Program-made: the position numbers and the translations under genes | Shown: positions 47,491 to 59,561 of the stretch, piece by piece | Layout: each line of letters begins with the position of its first letter | Numbering within the stretch: position 1 is the stretch's first letter | Assembly (NCBI GenBank): GCA_010094045.1 | Contig: ML986781.1 | Location: 20,891 to 84,890 of the forward strand | DNA: 64,000 bases | Source of the DNA: Lojkania enalia | Taxonomy: Eukaryota > Ascomycota > Dothideomycetes > Pleosporales | Direction of reading: 5' to 3' | Notes under the pieces: model-generated | What the model was told of the DNA's origin: nothing | Databases searched by the model: none | Seen by the model: only the letters and a program-made list of their open reading frames with translations

Positions 47491-48725
47491 TCCAGCACAA
47501 TACCAATCTATTCTGGATGCCTTGGACACTCCATTTGACTTTCCTCGTGAAGACTTGGGAATTGTTCACCAGCAACCGTCAACCTCCAAGATTTCTCCGA
47601 TCTCTGGCTCTTCAGATGCTTTCTTGGATTCATTTGATTCCTTTCAGGAAGGTAAATTTCCATTATATTCGGCCTCGAAGCGTAGCTCATGTGTGTGGCT
47701 TAGGACAAGACAACCAGGAGCTGATAGGCACCGGAATTCTATTCGCCCCCCAAAAGCCCCAAAGCCTGCAAATGATGACAATGCAACACTCTGTGCCAGC
47801 AGCTGATCGTATTCTTTGTCGTCCGAATGGGTACGAACCGCTTATTGCCCCTGAAGAAGATGCGACCTATGCCATAGAACGGAGAAGTTCCAACGGGCTG
47901 CTCCAGTCAAGCACAGCAATGGCTGGCTCGCTTTGGCCAGTTTTCAGCTCAGTCGCCGATCTGCCTACGGCACAGGCTACTAGTGATCAGATTGCCCAGA
48001 ATGGTGCCCCCCCACGGACGCCAACGACTATCAGTCAGCCAGCGCATCCCCACGGGTAGGTTTACATTTTCTAGGTGCCCAAATCTTTACAGATTATACT
48101 CGACATATGGCAATAACCTCATATCCTCAGGAACCGAACAATCTAAACTAACACATCCCCCAGCAACAGTACCAACCAATCCGACAAACCTTTCAAGTGC
48201 AAACTCTCCACCTGCCCCCACTCAACCCAAGGCTTTCGCACCAAAGGGCTCCTCGCCCGACACACAAAATCTAGGCATAGAGAGCTTCTTTCCCGCGACG
48301 CAGCAGCCCGGCCAAGCAACCAGCTTTATTACTGTCCGGATCCAAGCTGTAACCGCGCCAGTAAACCTTTTGCCCGCAAGGATAACCGAGATAACCATGT
48401 TGCGAAGCAGCATAAGAGTCTCGCATCTGGTCATTCGGTTATTGCGCAGGGTATCTCCAATATCACGACTGGCGCGAAATGCATTTGGAGCTCTGATGAG
48501 GGTAAGATCGTAAGTCCTGCCAGTCCGGTGCTTGCAGCAGGGCCCAGCACCGGCAAACGAAGACGCTCGGAGGAGACGGCATCATCGCCGGGAAACAGTG
48601 GCTCTGTCAACGAGGTTGATAAACTCCGGGTGGAGAATGCGCAGTTGAAACGGAGGATAAGGGATCTAGAGCAGAGGGAGGAGACACTACTGTTCGCTAT
48701 TAGGAATATGAAGCCTTCTGATTAG
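47329..48725 (+). CDS. Two-finger C2H2 protein with C-terminal coiled coil (putative transcription factor)
   Basis: Exons 47329-47425, 47481-47651, 47704-48055 and 48164-48725; introns 55, 52 and 108 nt, all phase-consistent; 393 residues. The finger exon is not obvious as an ORF because it begins at a splice site. The N-terminus holds DDSFYDKYDPAQYQSILDAL and DTPFDFPREDLG, followed by a Ser/Gln/Pro-rich middle. Finger 1 is Cys219-x4-Cys224 ... His240-x4-His245 (CKLSTCPHSTQGFRTKGLL). Finger 2 starts at Cys264 (CPDPSCNRASKPFARKDNR) and ends HVAKQH. A basic stretch (GKRRR) and a heptad-like helix (VDKLRVENAQLKRRIRDLEQ) end the protein, suggesting dimerisation. The start is uncertain: ATG 47329 is taken here, but the frame is open upstream to 46732. 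Role as DNA-binding regulator is inferred from the domains. Confidence 0.8.
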
Positions 48726-49492
48726 GAGATATGTCACGGGTATGGCGTTCGGATAGCAACTTAACACACATTCATATTGTAATCACGACCTTGTCTTCAT
48801 TTATGTGAATTCATGTTTCTTATGCCCCATCCTGCCCTCAAGCAAAACGAAAAGAGTTATCATAAATCCTACCCGATCGTCACCATCTCAAACACCCACA
48901 TACCCATCATCCATTCCTTCTTACACAATGCTTCTCTACTAGAAATCTTCATCCTGCCTAAAATCCTACCAGGAAAGAAAAAGTGAACTGACCAAATATT
49001 CAAGACACATGACAACGGGTATCTCGAATAGCAAACAGTAACAGCAACAATATAGGAACAAATAACCGAACAGCAAAAATACAACTACAACAGCTATGCC
49101 AGGGCAAACATAAAAGTGATAATGTATATCCAAGTCAAATCGACAAGTTCCACCAATCGAGTCCCCAATGATAAACACACTAAAACACTTACGGCACCTC
49201 CCACCTCGATGGAGGAATAGGGAGCACACTATCCACAACGCACACCTGCATGTGAAGAGAAAGAAAATCGGTCTGCATTTCCCTGCAGACGAGTCATTCC
49301 CGATGTGGAATTAGAAGCGAAACGCCATCAATGCCAAATGCACAGCACATATAAAAAGAAAAGGATCCAAGTCAAAGAAGGTAAAAATTTCAGCGGTCAT
49401 GGTATCTCGTCAAAATCAAGAGTATAAAAAAAAAAAACTATTTCCTCCAACCATCCCAGACTAGATATCCTCTTCTTCATCGCTCCGTAGAT
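48726..49492. other. Convergent 3' region
   Basis: Shared downstream region of the C2H2 gene (plus) and kch1 (minus). No ORF of note; A-rich stretches near 49429-49438. Confidence 0.5.
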
Positions 49493-51645
49493 TTACCACC
49501 CCGCACCCCCACCATTCGATTGCCCGTATCCTTTTCCGAAGCCATCAGGAGTAGTTGTGTTACTTCTCTGCGCAGGGTCCAGCCCCCATCCCTGTTGCCG
49601 AAGAGGCGCCGTTGCACTTCGCTGCTGCTGCGAGCCGCCAGGCGGCCCTCGGTTCGGGAGCGAGTTCGATGCCTCGCGGCGCTGGATGGCTGACTGAAGA
49701 GCGGCGGGAAGCCCGGCGCGAGGGTTGGAGGGCGGCGCCGTTCCAGAACGCGACGGAGGTGGCAATATGAAGCTGCCACTAGGACCTTGTTCTTGGGCTA
49801 GTGGTCTGGCACGGAGTGCGGTAGGGAGCTGTGGTGGCCCGAAGTCGTTGAGTCGACTCGAGTCATTCGCATTCATATAGCTGGACTGAGGTGTAGTGTC
49901 AGCGGGAGTAATATCCACTGGAGACATTTCGTAAGAGGCAATTGATTGCGGGCCTCGGCTATCGTATGGAGAAAAGGTTGGGTCTCCTAGCGGAGAAACA
50001 CCAGGACGGCGGTTGGAAGGATACTGAGGGTTGCCTCGGGATGGTGGCGGGCCCCGAGGATCATTAGGTAGAGGAGAAATAAGCTGGGGAGACGGGGAGA
50101 GGCGTCCGTTTGAGTGGTTGGTATTCACAGGGGGGAGGGGGCTCCGCCGACCCTGAGACATGGGTGAGTATGGTCGCGACGGTAGTCCCTGAGGCATAGA
50201 TCGATTCCCAGGCTGGCTGCTGAAGTAGTCGGCGTTTCGATCTAGAGGCGGCATGGGAGGTACTGGGGATGACTGGCCCATGCCGCTAGCCTGGCTTAGG
50301 AGAGGAGCATTCGAGCTAAAGCTCACATTAGTGTCCGACCGGTTCGGATACGGTCGCTCATTTAACGAGGGTAGAGAAGGTTGCTTCATTGCACCAGTCC
50401 TTGTTGTGCTCACTGAGTTCATCGTGTTCATCGTATTCGTGCGTGTAGGCCCAAAGGAAGAAGAGCCTCTAGTTGTAGTGCTCATGGTGTCCGATCGTGC
50501 CATCGAGTATATCGAAGAATTGTCATCGTCACCTACAAGGCTGGGTAGAGTGGGGGCTCGGTGGGATGGGTCGAGGTCTCCCTTCTTCATGGCTCGCTGT
50601 TCTTCTTTTCTGCGCTTTAAGTCTTGCTTCTCAATTGCTTTCCTGACCTTCTTATTCACGATTCTCTCCAGACGTTCCTCAATCTTCTTTCGGCAATAGT
50701 TTGACAAGCTTCCATCAGTACTGGGGATGTAGTGCCAGAGAAAGAAGACATAGAAGATGACAGAAAGGATCAAAGATAGTGCTGCAATAGTCCAGATGAA
50801 GAGGGAGAACAACATAGTGAAGTAGATAATGGTCTCCTGCTTGCTTCCGGTCTTTGCCATGGTCTCGATATTCATAAAAAACTGCTGGAATCCAGACCGA
50901 CCCTCTGTGGCTGCATGCTCGCCAACGGGTATAATCTGAGCTTGCATGACAGCCCAGAGAGTCAAGGCATTAATGACAATTCGCGGTCCCTGGGCAATGA
51001 TGATGATGAGAGCGCCTATTCTCGTCAGCTCGAGATTGCTCTCACAAAGACGAGGAGATAAATCCCTACCCTTGAACTGGAAGTAGACAAAAAGGGCGAT
51101 GTAGTCTACTCCTTTTTTACTCCTTGTCAGTTCGGCAAAAACCAAGAATCTCCTCCACCCTTGGCCCTCCTTTGTGATGCGCATACTCTGGTAAATAGCG
51201 GCAAGAGGTTCGAGGTAGCTCTCGGCGACGCCACCCGAACGTATAACACGGACGGCCCTTATCCATCTGTATACGAGGAAGACATAGGAGATGATGATAG
51301 TCACGGCAAAGATCCACTTGGCGATGTCAAAGGGGACCTTTGGCTGAACCTGGCTCGACCATCGGTTGAAGGCAAGCAAGGTAATGGCGGTGTAGGCATC
51401 GGCCGCATAGACGGCAATGGATACAAGTACGAGTATCCACAACCAAACGTAGGAGAAAGGAGCGAGGCAGGAGGTGGATTTGAAGTCGGAGAGTGTCTGT
51501 GAGACAAATTAGCAAACAACACATACACCGAGGTTGCGCGCGGCCCCCAAACCAGAGACGTAGCAAGGCTAGGACATACAATATAATCCCACTTTTGTTC
51601 TTCCAGGACCTCTATTGCCTTCTCGCGATCTCCGCAGCAGCCCAT
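49493..51645 (-). CDS. kch1: Kch1-type low-affinity potassium transport protein
   Basis: Plasma-membrane protein of the yeast Kch1/Prm6 (Kch2) family, which supports low-affinity K+ entry and the calcium influx response. Exon 1 is 51645-51580 (22 codons) and exon 2 is 51496-49493; 83-nt intron (GTATGT ... TCACAG); 689 residues. The N-terminus MGCCGDREKA suits lipid modification. Membrane segments: about 41-64 (WILVLVSIAVYAADAYTAIT), 83-101 (WIFAVTIIISYVFLVYRW), one or two at about 175-205 (IGALIIIIAQGPRIVINALT) and 245-280 (LFIWTIAALSLILSVIFYVF). Family signatures are LLAFNRWSSQVQPKVPFDIAK, RKGVD-like KKGVDYIALFVYFQFK and PRIVINALTLW. The C-terminal half is a long disordered cytoplasmic tail rich in Ser, Pro and Arg, much longer than in budding yeast, as is common in filamentous fungi. 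Confidence 0.92.
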
Positions 51646-54298
51646 GGCTCGTGTCGGTCGGTATTATTAGGTAGTGTAAGTATCCGCTCAACGGCTATCG
51701 TCTCTTCCAGCCCAGCTGTCGGATATAAAGGAGTGTCGTGAGTGGCTGCTATGACATCTAGTCGCGCTCTTTGGCCTCAATGGCTTCAAAATCTGTGGTT
51801 ATGTGGTGGTGACAGTCCCGCTGCACACCACTAGAAGAGCGGCGAAATGAGTGACAGGGGAGTTGGTTTTGTTGAAAGGAGAGAGCGAAGAGGCTCTAAG
51901 ACAGAGGGGCCAGGGAGTGTGTGAGGCGCCCGGTTCGGTGGAGGTTCGGGATGCTAGTCGTGGTCTTTGCGCATGATGTGGACCGACTGATGGGGCAATG
52001 GGTGTCTGAGGCAGGTAATGCTTAAAATGTTTCGATGGCGGATAAACCGAGCCGGGCGCAGTGGTGCTGGCGGGATATATCAATACGCCAATGGGCGCAA
52101 TTGGCGTTGTTCTGCTACTATATTGTGGATGCGCTGGGGAATTGTGCTTGCCCTGGCGGGACGGTCGGCCTGGGGAGAGTGAAAGGAGCGGTGGACGCGC
52201 AGAAGAATAGCGCGAAGGGGTATCGCAAAACAATAGCAGCGCAAAGGGAGGGGACTGTGGAAAGGAGTGACTCGAGAGGAAGAGACGGTCAGGATAGTAC
52301 ACGGCGTCTACGTGGAGCTGTCGGTCATGAAGACGGACACAAGTGGTGGTGAGGGATGGGCCGCTCTCCCCTTCGGGCGGTCGCGATGGAGGAGGGAGTG
52401 GTCCCAACCGCACCTTCTCCATGTTCGGCGGCTGCTCGGCACCCTGTCCAGCCGTCTCCGCGTTTGAGATGGCGGATCAGGGGTGGCTTACGCCAATAGC
52501 CTCGCGCATAGAGCGGGCTCCCGTTTGGTGTTGCGCCTCACCATCGCCAAACGGGCAATCGAGCTAGCCTGTTCCTGCGCTAGGCTCGCTTTACACCCCC
52601 AATGCTCATAGCGTCTTCGGATAGATTGTGTTCTTCCACGCTGATAACATACATATAATATAAGCGTCCTGTCCACTCGCTCAGCGCCTGCACGGCACCA
52701 TCTCCACTCGTGTTTACAGCCTGCAACTCCCAGTCCGTACGGCGTCCATCAGGACGAACACCGGTGGCGAGTCTCGCGTGGGCGCTGTGCCCTCAGACTA
52801 CGTCTAAGAATGGAAGAGCGTGCTTCTGTATGGCCCTTTTCGGTGCAATTGCAACGGCTCCTGCATTTACCGTGCAGCCCATGTCAGCGTTGTGCCACGC
52901 TCCATGTCTGAGCCCACGAAGATCCAGCTGCAATCGAACCACAGCTTTCTCTCCCAGACGCTCGGGTGCCCAGTGCCGCTGACCTCCGCACCCGATTGTC
53001 CTCTCTCAGATCCTTTACAAGAATGATATACTAGCGACTAATCGACATGTCGTGTCAATTCGGCGGGGTACATACGCTTTTCGGATCCAGGCCACTTGAC
53101 TCTTAAACAAACCTTGACCGCCAGCTTCGAATGAACCTGGAAAAAAGGTTCCGATTCATGTAGTGCGACGGCTCTCTTTCACCCGAGGGCACGCGCGTAC
53201 TGTTGAATGCCAGTCTCAAGTTTCAACCAATTGTCCAAATCATATAGCTTAGCGCCATGCCAGATCACACATTAGGTCTTTCGTGATACTGGATACAGCC
53301 AGCCGAGACTGTACCGATGAAAGCAATGACCATTTTCAGTGACAGGATGCAAGATCAATGACAATACGGGGTAAGCCTCATCTTTGAATGGTGGGTAGTC
53401 GTTCTAATTTAGGGTTTCAATCGATCTTTCTTGCGCTTCTTGTACAGCATAAATTATCTATTAGATAGTATAGAGCATTGGTACTCATTCATCTTCATCA
53501 TTCCTTTTCGCGCTTCTTTTTGCTACAACAATTATCTACTAGACATTGCCTAGTACTTATTACAACTCCAAACGCGGCGGCATGAACCGATGCATTATTT
53601 CGAAAGACAATAGAAGATCATGATTACCGAATTCGGCATAAACCCCGCCTCTCAAACAGGTATAGACTCCTCACTGTCGTCATATTCACTTCATGTGCCT
53701 ATTTCCTGCTACTTCTGTAACTCCAAATCCATATTCTCGAGGTCAACCTCTTCCCTCATTCCTGGCGCGGCTCCGCCACTCGGGGTGAGGGTCTTGTACA
53801 TTCAACAACTCGGATGGATCTAACTTCCAAGGCTGATGTGTGCCATTTTAGGACGAGAGCGAAGGACGATCGTTCTATAGATAAGCCAGAATTTTATGTC
53901 CTAGCTGTTAAAAAGAGGTCGATAGGAACCTATGCATGAGTAGGGCTGCTTCATACCAAGGAAATAGATCTCTTTCGACGCGCGAGCTTCGGTGAGACAA
54001 ATCATTTAAGCAATACAATCTAATGACTCTCGCTCTAATCAGCAGCTGATTATATTATGCTATTCTTTTATCCTAAGTTATTACATCACCTCTTTTGCAT
54101 CCACCTAAAACCCAACCTTGTCGGTCCCTTCCCGAGCCGAACTGTCTAGAAACCGAAAAGACTGTAACACAGATTACTTTTCATAAACACTGTCCTATTT
54201 AAACATAGTGTAGTCTGGCCAAGAATCAACGAAACGCACAATGTAAGCTAACAAAATCTAACAAGCCATATCACGCCCACTAAGGATATGTAAGAGCT
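51646..54298. other. Long intergenic region upstream of kch1
   Basis: 2.65 kb without a supported gene. The kch1-proximal ~1 kb is GC-rich with antisense-type artefact ORFs. 53050-54298 becomes AT-rich. No RNA gene recognised. Confidence 0.45.
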
Positions 54299-55138
54299 CT
54301 ACAAGACTCCAAACACCCCACCCGTCGGACTCACAAGCACATCTGTATGACTCCCTCCCCATCTAGTCCTGTACGCCCCATCTTCCCTACACGCTTTCTT
54401 CCAGTCCCAATTCCTCAATCTCCATGCCTCCTTTCCCCTCAGCGAAATCATCGCCTGTGTTATCCCAATCGGCTGTATATTATTCCCCACGACCTCCTCG
54501 CTGACCTTCCTCATCTTTCCTGTTCCCCTCTCTTTTTGCTGCGACGGCCTCTTCCTCTTCAAATCTTTGTCCACGGTATACCCACCAAATTTCATACCAT
54601 CGTCCCCGTTCTTCATGTCGAGCGATGTAGGTGGTGAATCCAACAGCGCAGAGCTCGGACTCGCGTTATATTCCGGTTTCTGGAACATTATGTTTCCCGC
54701 CGATGAAGGGAATGTCGGTGGAGAAGGTGAGAGAAATCCGGCGTTGACCCACACGGCTTCTAGCTCGTCTTCGACTTCTTCTCGAACCCCCTCGTAGCGC
54801 TCTTCTAGTCTGCTCATCTGGCGCGCGACGTCCTGCTCGCTAATCTCGCCACCGAATAGTTTTTCGGCTAGCAACTTAATTTCTCGGCTTATAAGAAGGA
54901 GGGCGTGAATCTTGTTTGCGAGAGGGAGTGAGAGGAGAAGTGTTGTTAGAGGTTTTATGGGTTTAGGAGTTGGATAGGAGAGAAGAACTAGGCGTGAGGG
55001 AGAGGGAGCAAAAGGCATGGTTTCAGGAAGTTTTCTAGGGGCTTTGATATGAGTGGTAGGGTTAGTAACTTTGGGCTTTTCAGGGCTGAGGAGAGACGCG
55101 GGTGGTTGGATCTTATATTCCGACAGCGATGGGAGCAT
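54299..55138 (-). CDS. Uncharacterised nuclear-looking protein
   Basis: Intact 279-codon single-exon ORF. Pro-rich N-terminus; two helical stretches (LANKIHALLLISREIKLLAE; SRLEERYEGVREEVEDELEA, about residues 75-130) likely forming a coiled coil; a basic cluster (KRKRPSQQKERGTGKMRK) that looks like a nuclear signal; and a conserved-looking C-terminus (GITQAMISLRGKEAWRLRNW, then DGAYRTRWGG). Protein-like composition across its length supports a real gene. No family or function recognised. Confidence 0.75.
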   Translation of the reverse strand: MLPSLSEYKIQPPASLLSPEKPKVTNPTTHIKAPRKLPETMPFAPSPSRLVLLSYPTPKPIKPLTTLLLSLPLANKIHALLLISREIKLLAEKLFGGEISEQDVARQMSRLEERYEGVREEVEDELEAVWVNAGFLSPSPPTFPSSAGNIMFQKPEYNASPSSALLDSPPTSLDMKNGDDGMKFGGYTVDKDLKRKRPSQQKERGTGKMRKVSEEVVGNNIQPIGITQAMISLRGKEAWRLRNWDWKKACREDGAYRTRWGGSHTDVLVSPTGGVFGVL

Positions 55139-55967
55139 TTTTAGGGGGCAGGAGCTCCTGCTTGTACTCCGTTTCTTTGCTGGGATATCTAATGACTTTG
55201 AGATGAGGACTGCGTAGCCTAATGATACGCTTGCTTTCGCTAAATCACGGCTGTTGTAGATTGTCTTTGGATAGGGTTTAGATGTGTAGTCTTTAGATGT
55301 TCTTCTGCACGTGTTTCAAGACAACCGCGGGCCGGCTACAAAGGCATTGTGCACTGTAATGCCTTTGCTATCAGGATAATGACAGTAATAGCATCATGTT
55401 CGTATGCGTTAGGAATTCTCTTTGCTATTCTTGTCTTTTGTCTCGCCGGTTCCTTTGTTTGCCCAGATTGCTGGTTCTAGTCAGAGTGGCATGCAAAATA
55501 AAAATATTTCTTGGCTATTAGGTTGAATACATCTAACGCTTCCGTTGATAAACTTTATGGTGCTGTTTATCTTATATCAAGCAATCGTTGGATTATCTCA
55601 TAAATTCAAAATTATTAATTCGAAGATGGTCTAATTTGTTGAGCCTAGAGGATCATGGGACTGAAAGACCTTTCGTGTACAATCGTTTTGCATTGTACGA
55701 GATATTTTGCACAATACTTTGTCCTCAGCCACTTGCTTTCAACCAACAACAATATGTAATAACATTCATAAAGCCAGGCCGTTGCGAGTACACAATTCTG
55801 TTCCTATCATCCCGCCTATATAGAAATGAATCAAGGCTAACCAAGTAGAGTCTCAATCTAACATCTGGTTGTCGACCAGCATTGCCTTGTAATTGTACTC
55901 TGCGGTCACTCTCCGGAAGAGTTGAAGAAAGGTTTGGTTCTATCAAGATTTGATCAGTTGGCTAACC
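55139..55967. other. Divergent intergenic region
   Basis: Upstream region shared by two divergent genes. CCTATATAG at about 55816-55824 could be the plus-strand TATA element. No other gene seen. Confidence 0.45.
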
Positions 55968-57032
55968 ATGCCTATCTCTAGAAAAGAACATAAGGGCAGA
56001 GGAGCTCAGAACCCGCATGATGCCTGCCAATATCGCTGTAGATGCGGCTCCACCTCAAGGAATCGATATGGGAGAAGCGATAATTACCAATCTCTTCCAC
56101 GTTGGAACCCTTGCAATAAGCCTTATACCTTTTCTGCAAGGAGAGAGGGCTCTAGACTAAATGGCAAGTTCGAGACTCGGCGCAAAAGCCGCCCTAGCGT
56201 GGAGACCAAGGCAGAGCATGAATCGCCCAGCCTGAGTAAAGGAGAATGTACTCCAGAGATAGTTAAAAAGGGTTCGGTCACGTACGGAACGGTCTACATC
56301 AGCACGGACGACTACACAGATGATATTCTCGACTTCCGCAGTAGAGAGGATTCTTCAAGTAGCAGTAGCGATGGATACGAGAACGACGACCCATGCCGAC
56401 CCAGGCTATCCTCACGGCTCTTTGACCCTCGAGTCCAGTCCGATAAGCGTAGACGTGGTCATCTACATGATTCTATAGATGTTGAGGGTCAGTTCCAGAT
56501 GGACCTCCTATGGGTACAAGAGTTGCTGCATCACATGAAAGCATTCTATGACACAGTGACAGTATACAGCTATGAGCTTCTGAAGCCTGGTGACATCATC
56601 TACTACCTGGAAGCCTATGTCGTTCCCATATACTCGGCCATGCGGAAAACGCTCGTCTCCAACCATTCCTCTGCCGCGGTGAATCTTAAGGGTAGATTCG
56701 CGATCGTCGTGAACGTTTATGGCGATAGTGTCAAGGTTGCCAACATCTACACCTTTGGTGACAGAGGCTTGGCGGAAGCCAAGTCTCAGTGGCTTTGGCA
56801 TGAGTATGCTGGCATCCGCTCCACAGAGAACGACTTTTATCAGCACCCCACTAACGAAGGCCTCGAAATCGGCTACTCCTGCTGCGAAATGAAGGAATAC
56901 AGTGCCTCGGTACATTTAGTGACTGGCAAAATCTCGCTCTCAAACCAGATCATGATTGGGGGCCACATCACACGGGAATCCTTGAGCCGACTCCGGGGGA
57001 TGATCGATAAGCTAGAGAACCGGGGTGACTAA
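55968..57032 (+). CDS. Uncharacterised protein with DUF6590-like C-terminal domain
   Basis: Single exon, 354 residues from ATG 55968. The N-terminal half is basic and disordered, with a Ser run (EDSSSSSSDGYENDD). The C-terminal ~170 residues are compact: ELLKPGDIIYYLEAYVVPIY, LKGRFAIVVNVYGDSVKVAN, IYTFGDRGL, then LWHEYAGIRSTE. This pattern (secretory-type strand, valine-rich strand pair, IYTYGGRGL-like turn) resembles the fungal DUF6590 family often found in expanded sets in filamentous ascomycetes. The assignment is by pattern memory and unproven. No transmembrane segment or signal peptide. Confidence 0.75.
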   Translation: MPISRKEHKGRGAQNPHDACQYRCRCGSTSRNRYGRSDNYQSLPRWNPCNKPYTFSARREGSRLNGKFETRRKSRPSVETKAEHESPSLSKGECTPEIVKKGSVTYGTVYISTDDYTDDILDFRSREDSSSSSSDGYENDDPCRPRLSSRLFDPRVQSDKRRRGHLHDSIDVEGQFQMDLLWVQELLHHMKAFYDTVTVYSYELLKPGDIIYYLEAYVVPIYSAMRKTLVSNHSSAAVNLKGRFAIVVNVYGDSVKVANIYTFGDRGLAEAKSQWLWHEYAGIRSTENDFYQHPTNEGLEIGYSCCEMKEYSASVHLVTGKISLSNQIMIGGHITRESLSRLRGMIDKLENRGD

Positions 57033-57911
57033 GTGCTCAGTATTCTTTCTTGGTTGATGGATTGACGAGCATTAGGATACGCCGGCAATCTAATTTATGC
57101 TTTATTCGTCTGTTCGCCTCTGGAGGCGCCGATGAACCTATGTAGTGTTTAATAAGAATGCATTCCCAAACCAAGGTTAGCTGCAGATGTGAGGAGATGT
57201 GATGACCATGAACGCGTAATCGGGAGGGTAGTGCAGGACAGTAAAATCGGCCGAAACGCGGGTCGTTCAGCTTTTGGTAGAGCAGCAAGCAAGAGGAACA
57301 GAATCAAACACGCAGGCAGATGATGGCAAGAGGGCTGTGGCAGAAAAGCGCCTGTGAGGCATACCGCGAGGCTCGACATAGACAGCGTCGTGGACGAGAT
57401 CGCTGCGAGCTGCTGGTGGCTGTGTAGTGGTCGACATCGAGACAATGCAACTGTGGTGCGCAAGCTCTCCTGATGCGCGACGGCCGGACCGCGCGGTTCA
57501 GGACCGGACACGGGTCCATACACGTGAGGCGAGCTCCGCTGCGCTGCAGAGTTACGGAGGATGGGCAGAGGAGGAGTAAGAATGAATGGAGGAGAGTGAA
57601 GGGGGCGTGGAGGGCAGGGGATGGTTCGCGGGGCCTGCGCATGCGGGTGCTCCAAGAATAGCTGCCCCGCCTTAGGCCGGGATGGGGAAAGCGCAATCGT
57701 CATGCTTGGCCCGTGTGCAAGGAACTTCGGCCACAGCCACGTCGGCCTCCCACCAGCGCCTCGCAACGCGTGCGGCGGGCATGCACAAACACCATGATAT
57801 ACCCCCTCCACCCTTCCCGCAACTCCCACCGGCCCTCATCGTCGGCTTTTGCGGCCCAGCCTCTTCTTTTACACCTTCATTCAATACAGACTTTGGGAAT
57901 AACATGACACT
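57033..57911. other. Intergenic/promoter region
   Basis: GC-rich around 57300-57900 with several artefact ORFs on both strands. It ends in the short leader of the next gene. No independent gene supported. Confidence 0.45.
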
Positions 57912-59561
57912 ATGCTAGACGAGAACCTACCTAGTGCGTAGATCCCTAATTAATACTGCTATCATTGCTGCCAGCCAGCCCGGCCGGCATTGGAGCATGC
58001 CGCGCGCTAACGGTTCGCAGCGTTCTTTCTCAAAAGCTCCCCGGACGGCGTCAAGCACCACGAGTCCTTCTACTTCACCCAGTATGGCTCTGAGCCCGAA
58101 GCCACATATGCCCTCAAGCACGCCGACCCGGCGTCGAACGAGGCGAAGAACACCTACGCCGCTGCCCTCTTCGATTCCCACAACCCGGACATATTGTACG
58201 GCGAGGTACTCGCAAAGCCCGGCTGGACGCAACCTAGTCTGTCGCAAGAAGAGATTCGCAAGAACGGTGGAGTGCCCCCTCCGCCTGACCCCATTTTCCC
58301 CACTGAATTCGCCATCCAACTCTACAGCCCAGACCAGCGGGTCTTGGTGAAACAGCATACCTCGAAATGGAGCGGGACCGTGTCGTACGAGTTCAGTATG
58401 CCTATCACCACCTTCAGGACGCCAAGTTCTTCAAGTCTCGATCGTAGCCAGGGCGACCCCTCTGCCGACGAAACTACACCAAAGGTGAACTTCGTGTGGA
58501 GGAAAGAGGGCAGGATTGGCAAGGACATGACTTGCTATCTCACCGGCAAGTCAACAGACCCGACGGGGAAGAAGGCCAAGAAGCATAAAGAGCCCGACAT
58601 TACTGTTGCTTTGTTCTCTGGCTTGAAGGAGATGACCATCATGGAGTCGAACATGTATCGGGTGGAGATAGAGGACTCCAAAGGCTTGGAGGTGGTATTG
58701 TTGCTGGGGGCTGCAGTCATTAGGGACCTATTCTTTGGCAACGCTAGGGATTCCTTTCACATTGTTGATCCGAACGGTCGGAAGAACAGCGGAGGACTGC
58801 GAGGCCGAAAAGGATCCTCTTCGCTAGAAGCCTCCAACATAACCCCTCCAGTCATGACCCCTCAACCCCCACCACCGCCACAGCGTGTTGCTCAGCCTAT
58901 GAAAGGAGCAGCGCTGACCAGACTATACGCCCAGCCTTCTCCGAACGACGCAAAACGCAATAACTTACCTCTACTTAAAACCGGAAATCAACCGACTCAG
59001 CGGCTAGACCCTCGAGCGCAGTGGGAAATCGACGCAGAAACCGTCCGGTTACGCGCTCAGGCAGAAGCCGAGGCGAGAGAACAGAAACGCCAGGAGGAGA
59101 TGAGCAGACGTGCTAGAAGAAAAGCTGAGGAAGAAGAGGAGCGGAAGACACGAGAGTTCCTGAGACAGGAAGAGTTGGCTCGTCAACGGGCGGAGAAAGA
59201 ACAAAGACGGAAGCAAGCAAAGATAGACGAGGAAACCGAACGGTTGCGAAGGCAATTTGGCGACCAGAGTAATCTACTACCACCATCTCAGCCGCACCAA
59301 CGGCACTCTGCACCCCTTCTCCAGGGTCCATTTCAACGACCCTCTCATGCACCCGCCCAGCCCCTTCGACCGGCAAACCAGGGTCCGTACCTACAGCTGC
59401 CGGGTGGCCATCGACCGACGGCGTCCCAAAGCACATTCTTCAGTAATGGATTACCAAAACCCGATGGTCAGGCAAAAAAGAAGAAAAGTTTCTGGGGGTT
59501 GAGGAGTAACGGCGAACAAAATCCGACTACACTTCGGAAGAAACAGAGCAGCATGTTTTAG
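57912..59561 (+). CDS. Conserved-looking protein with C-terminal coiled coil, function unknown
   Basis: Two exons: 57912-57933 (seven codons plus one base, MLDENLP) and 58021-59561; the 87-nt intron has donor GTGCGT, branch GCTAAC and acceptor GCAG; 520 residues. Exon 2 is open well upstream of any ATG and reads FFLKSSPDGVKHHESFYFTQ, so an upstream exon is needed; the tiny first exon is the best candidate. Residues 1-230 form a structured region (YGEVLAKPGWTQPSLS, LEVVLLLGAAVIRDLFFG). A Pro-rich linker follows, then a Glu/Arg/Lys-rich coiled coil (about 340-425), and a basic tail (GQAKKKKSFWGLRSN). I know no function for this family. Confidence 0.8.

Noticed and set aside
51799..52422. 207-codon minus-strand ORF upstream of kch1
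   Set aside because: Pro/Ser-rich translation of GC-rich promoter DNA, without ATG-context or domain support; overlaps opposing ORFs of equal quality.
57149..57829. 226-codon minus-strand ORF
   Set aside because: Compositionally biased (Pro, Leu, Arg), overlaps other GC-driven ORFs, no recognisable domain.
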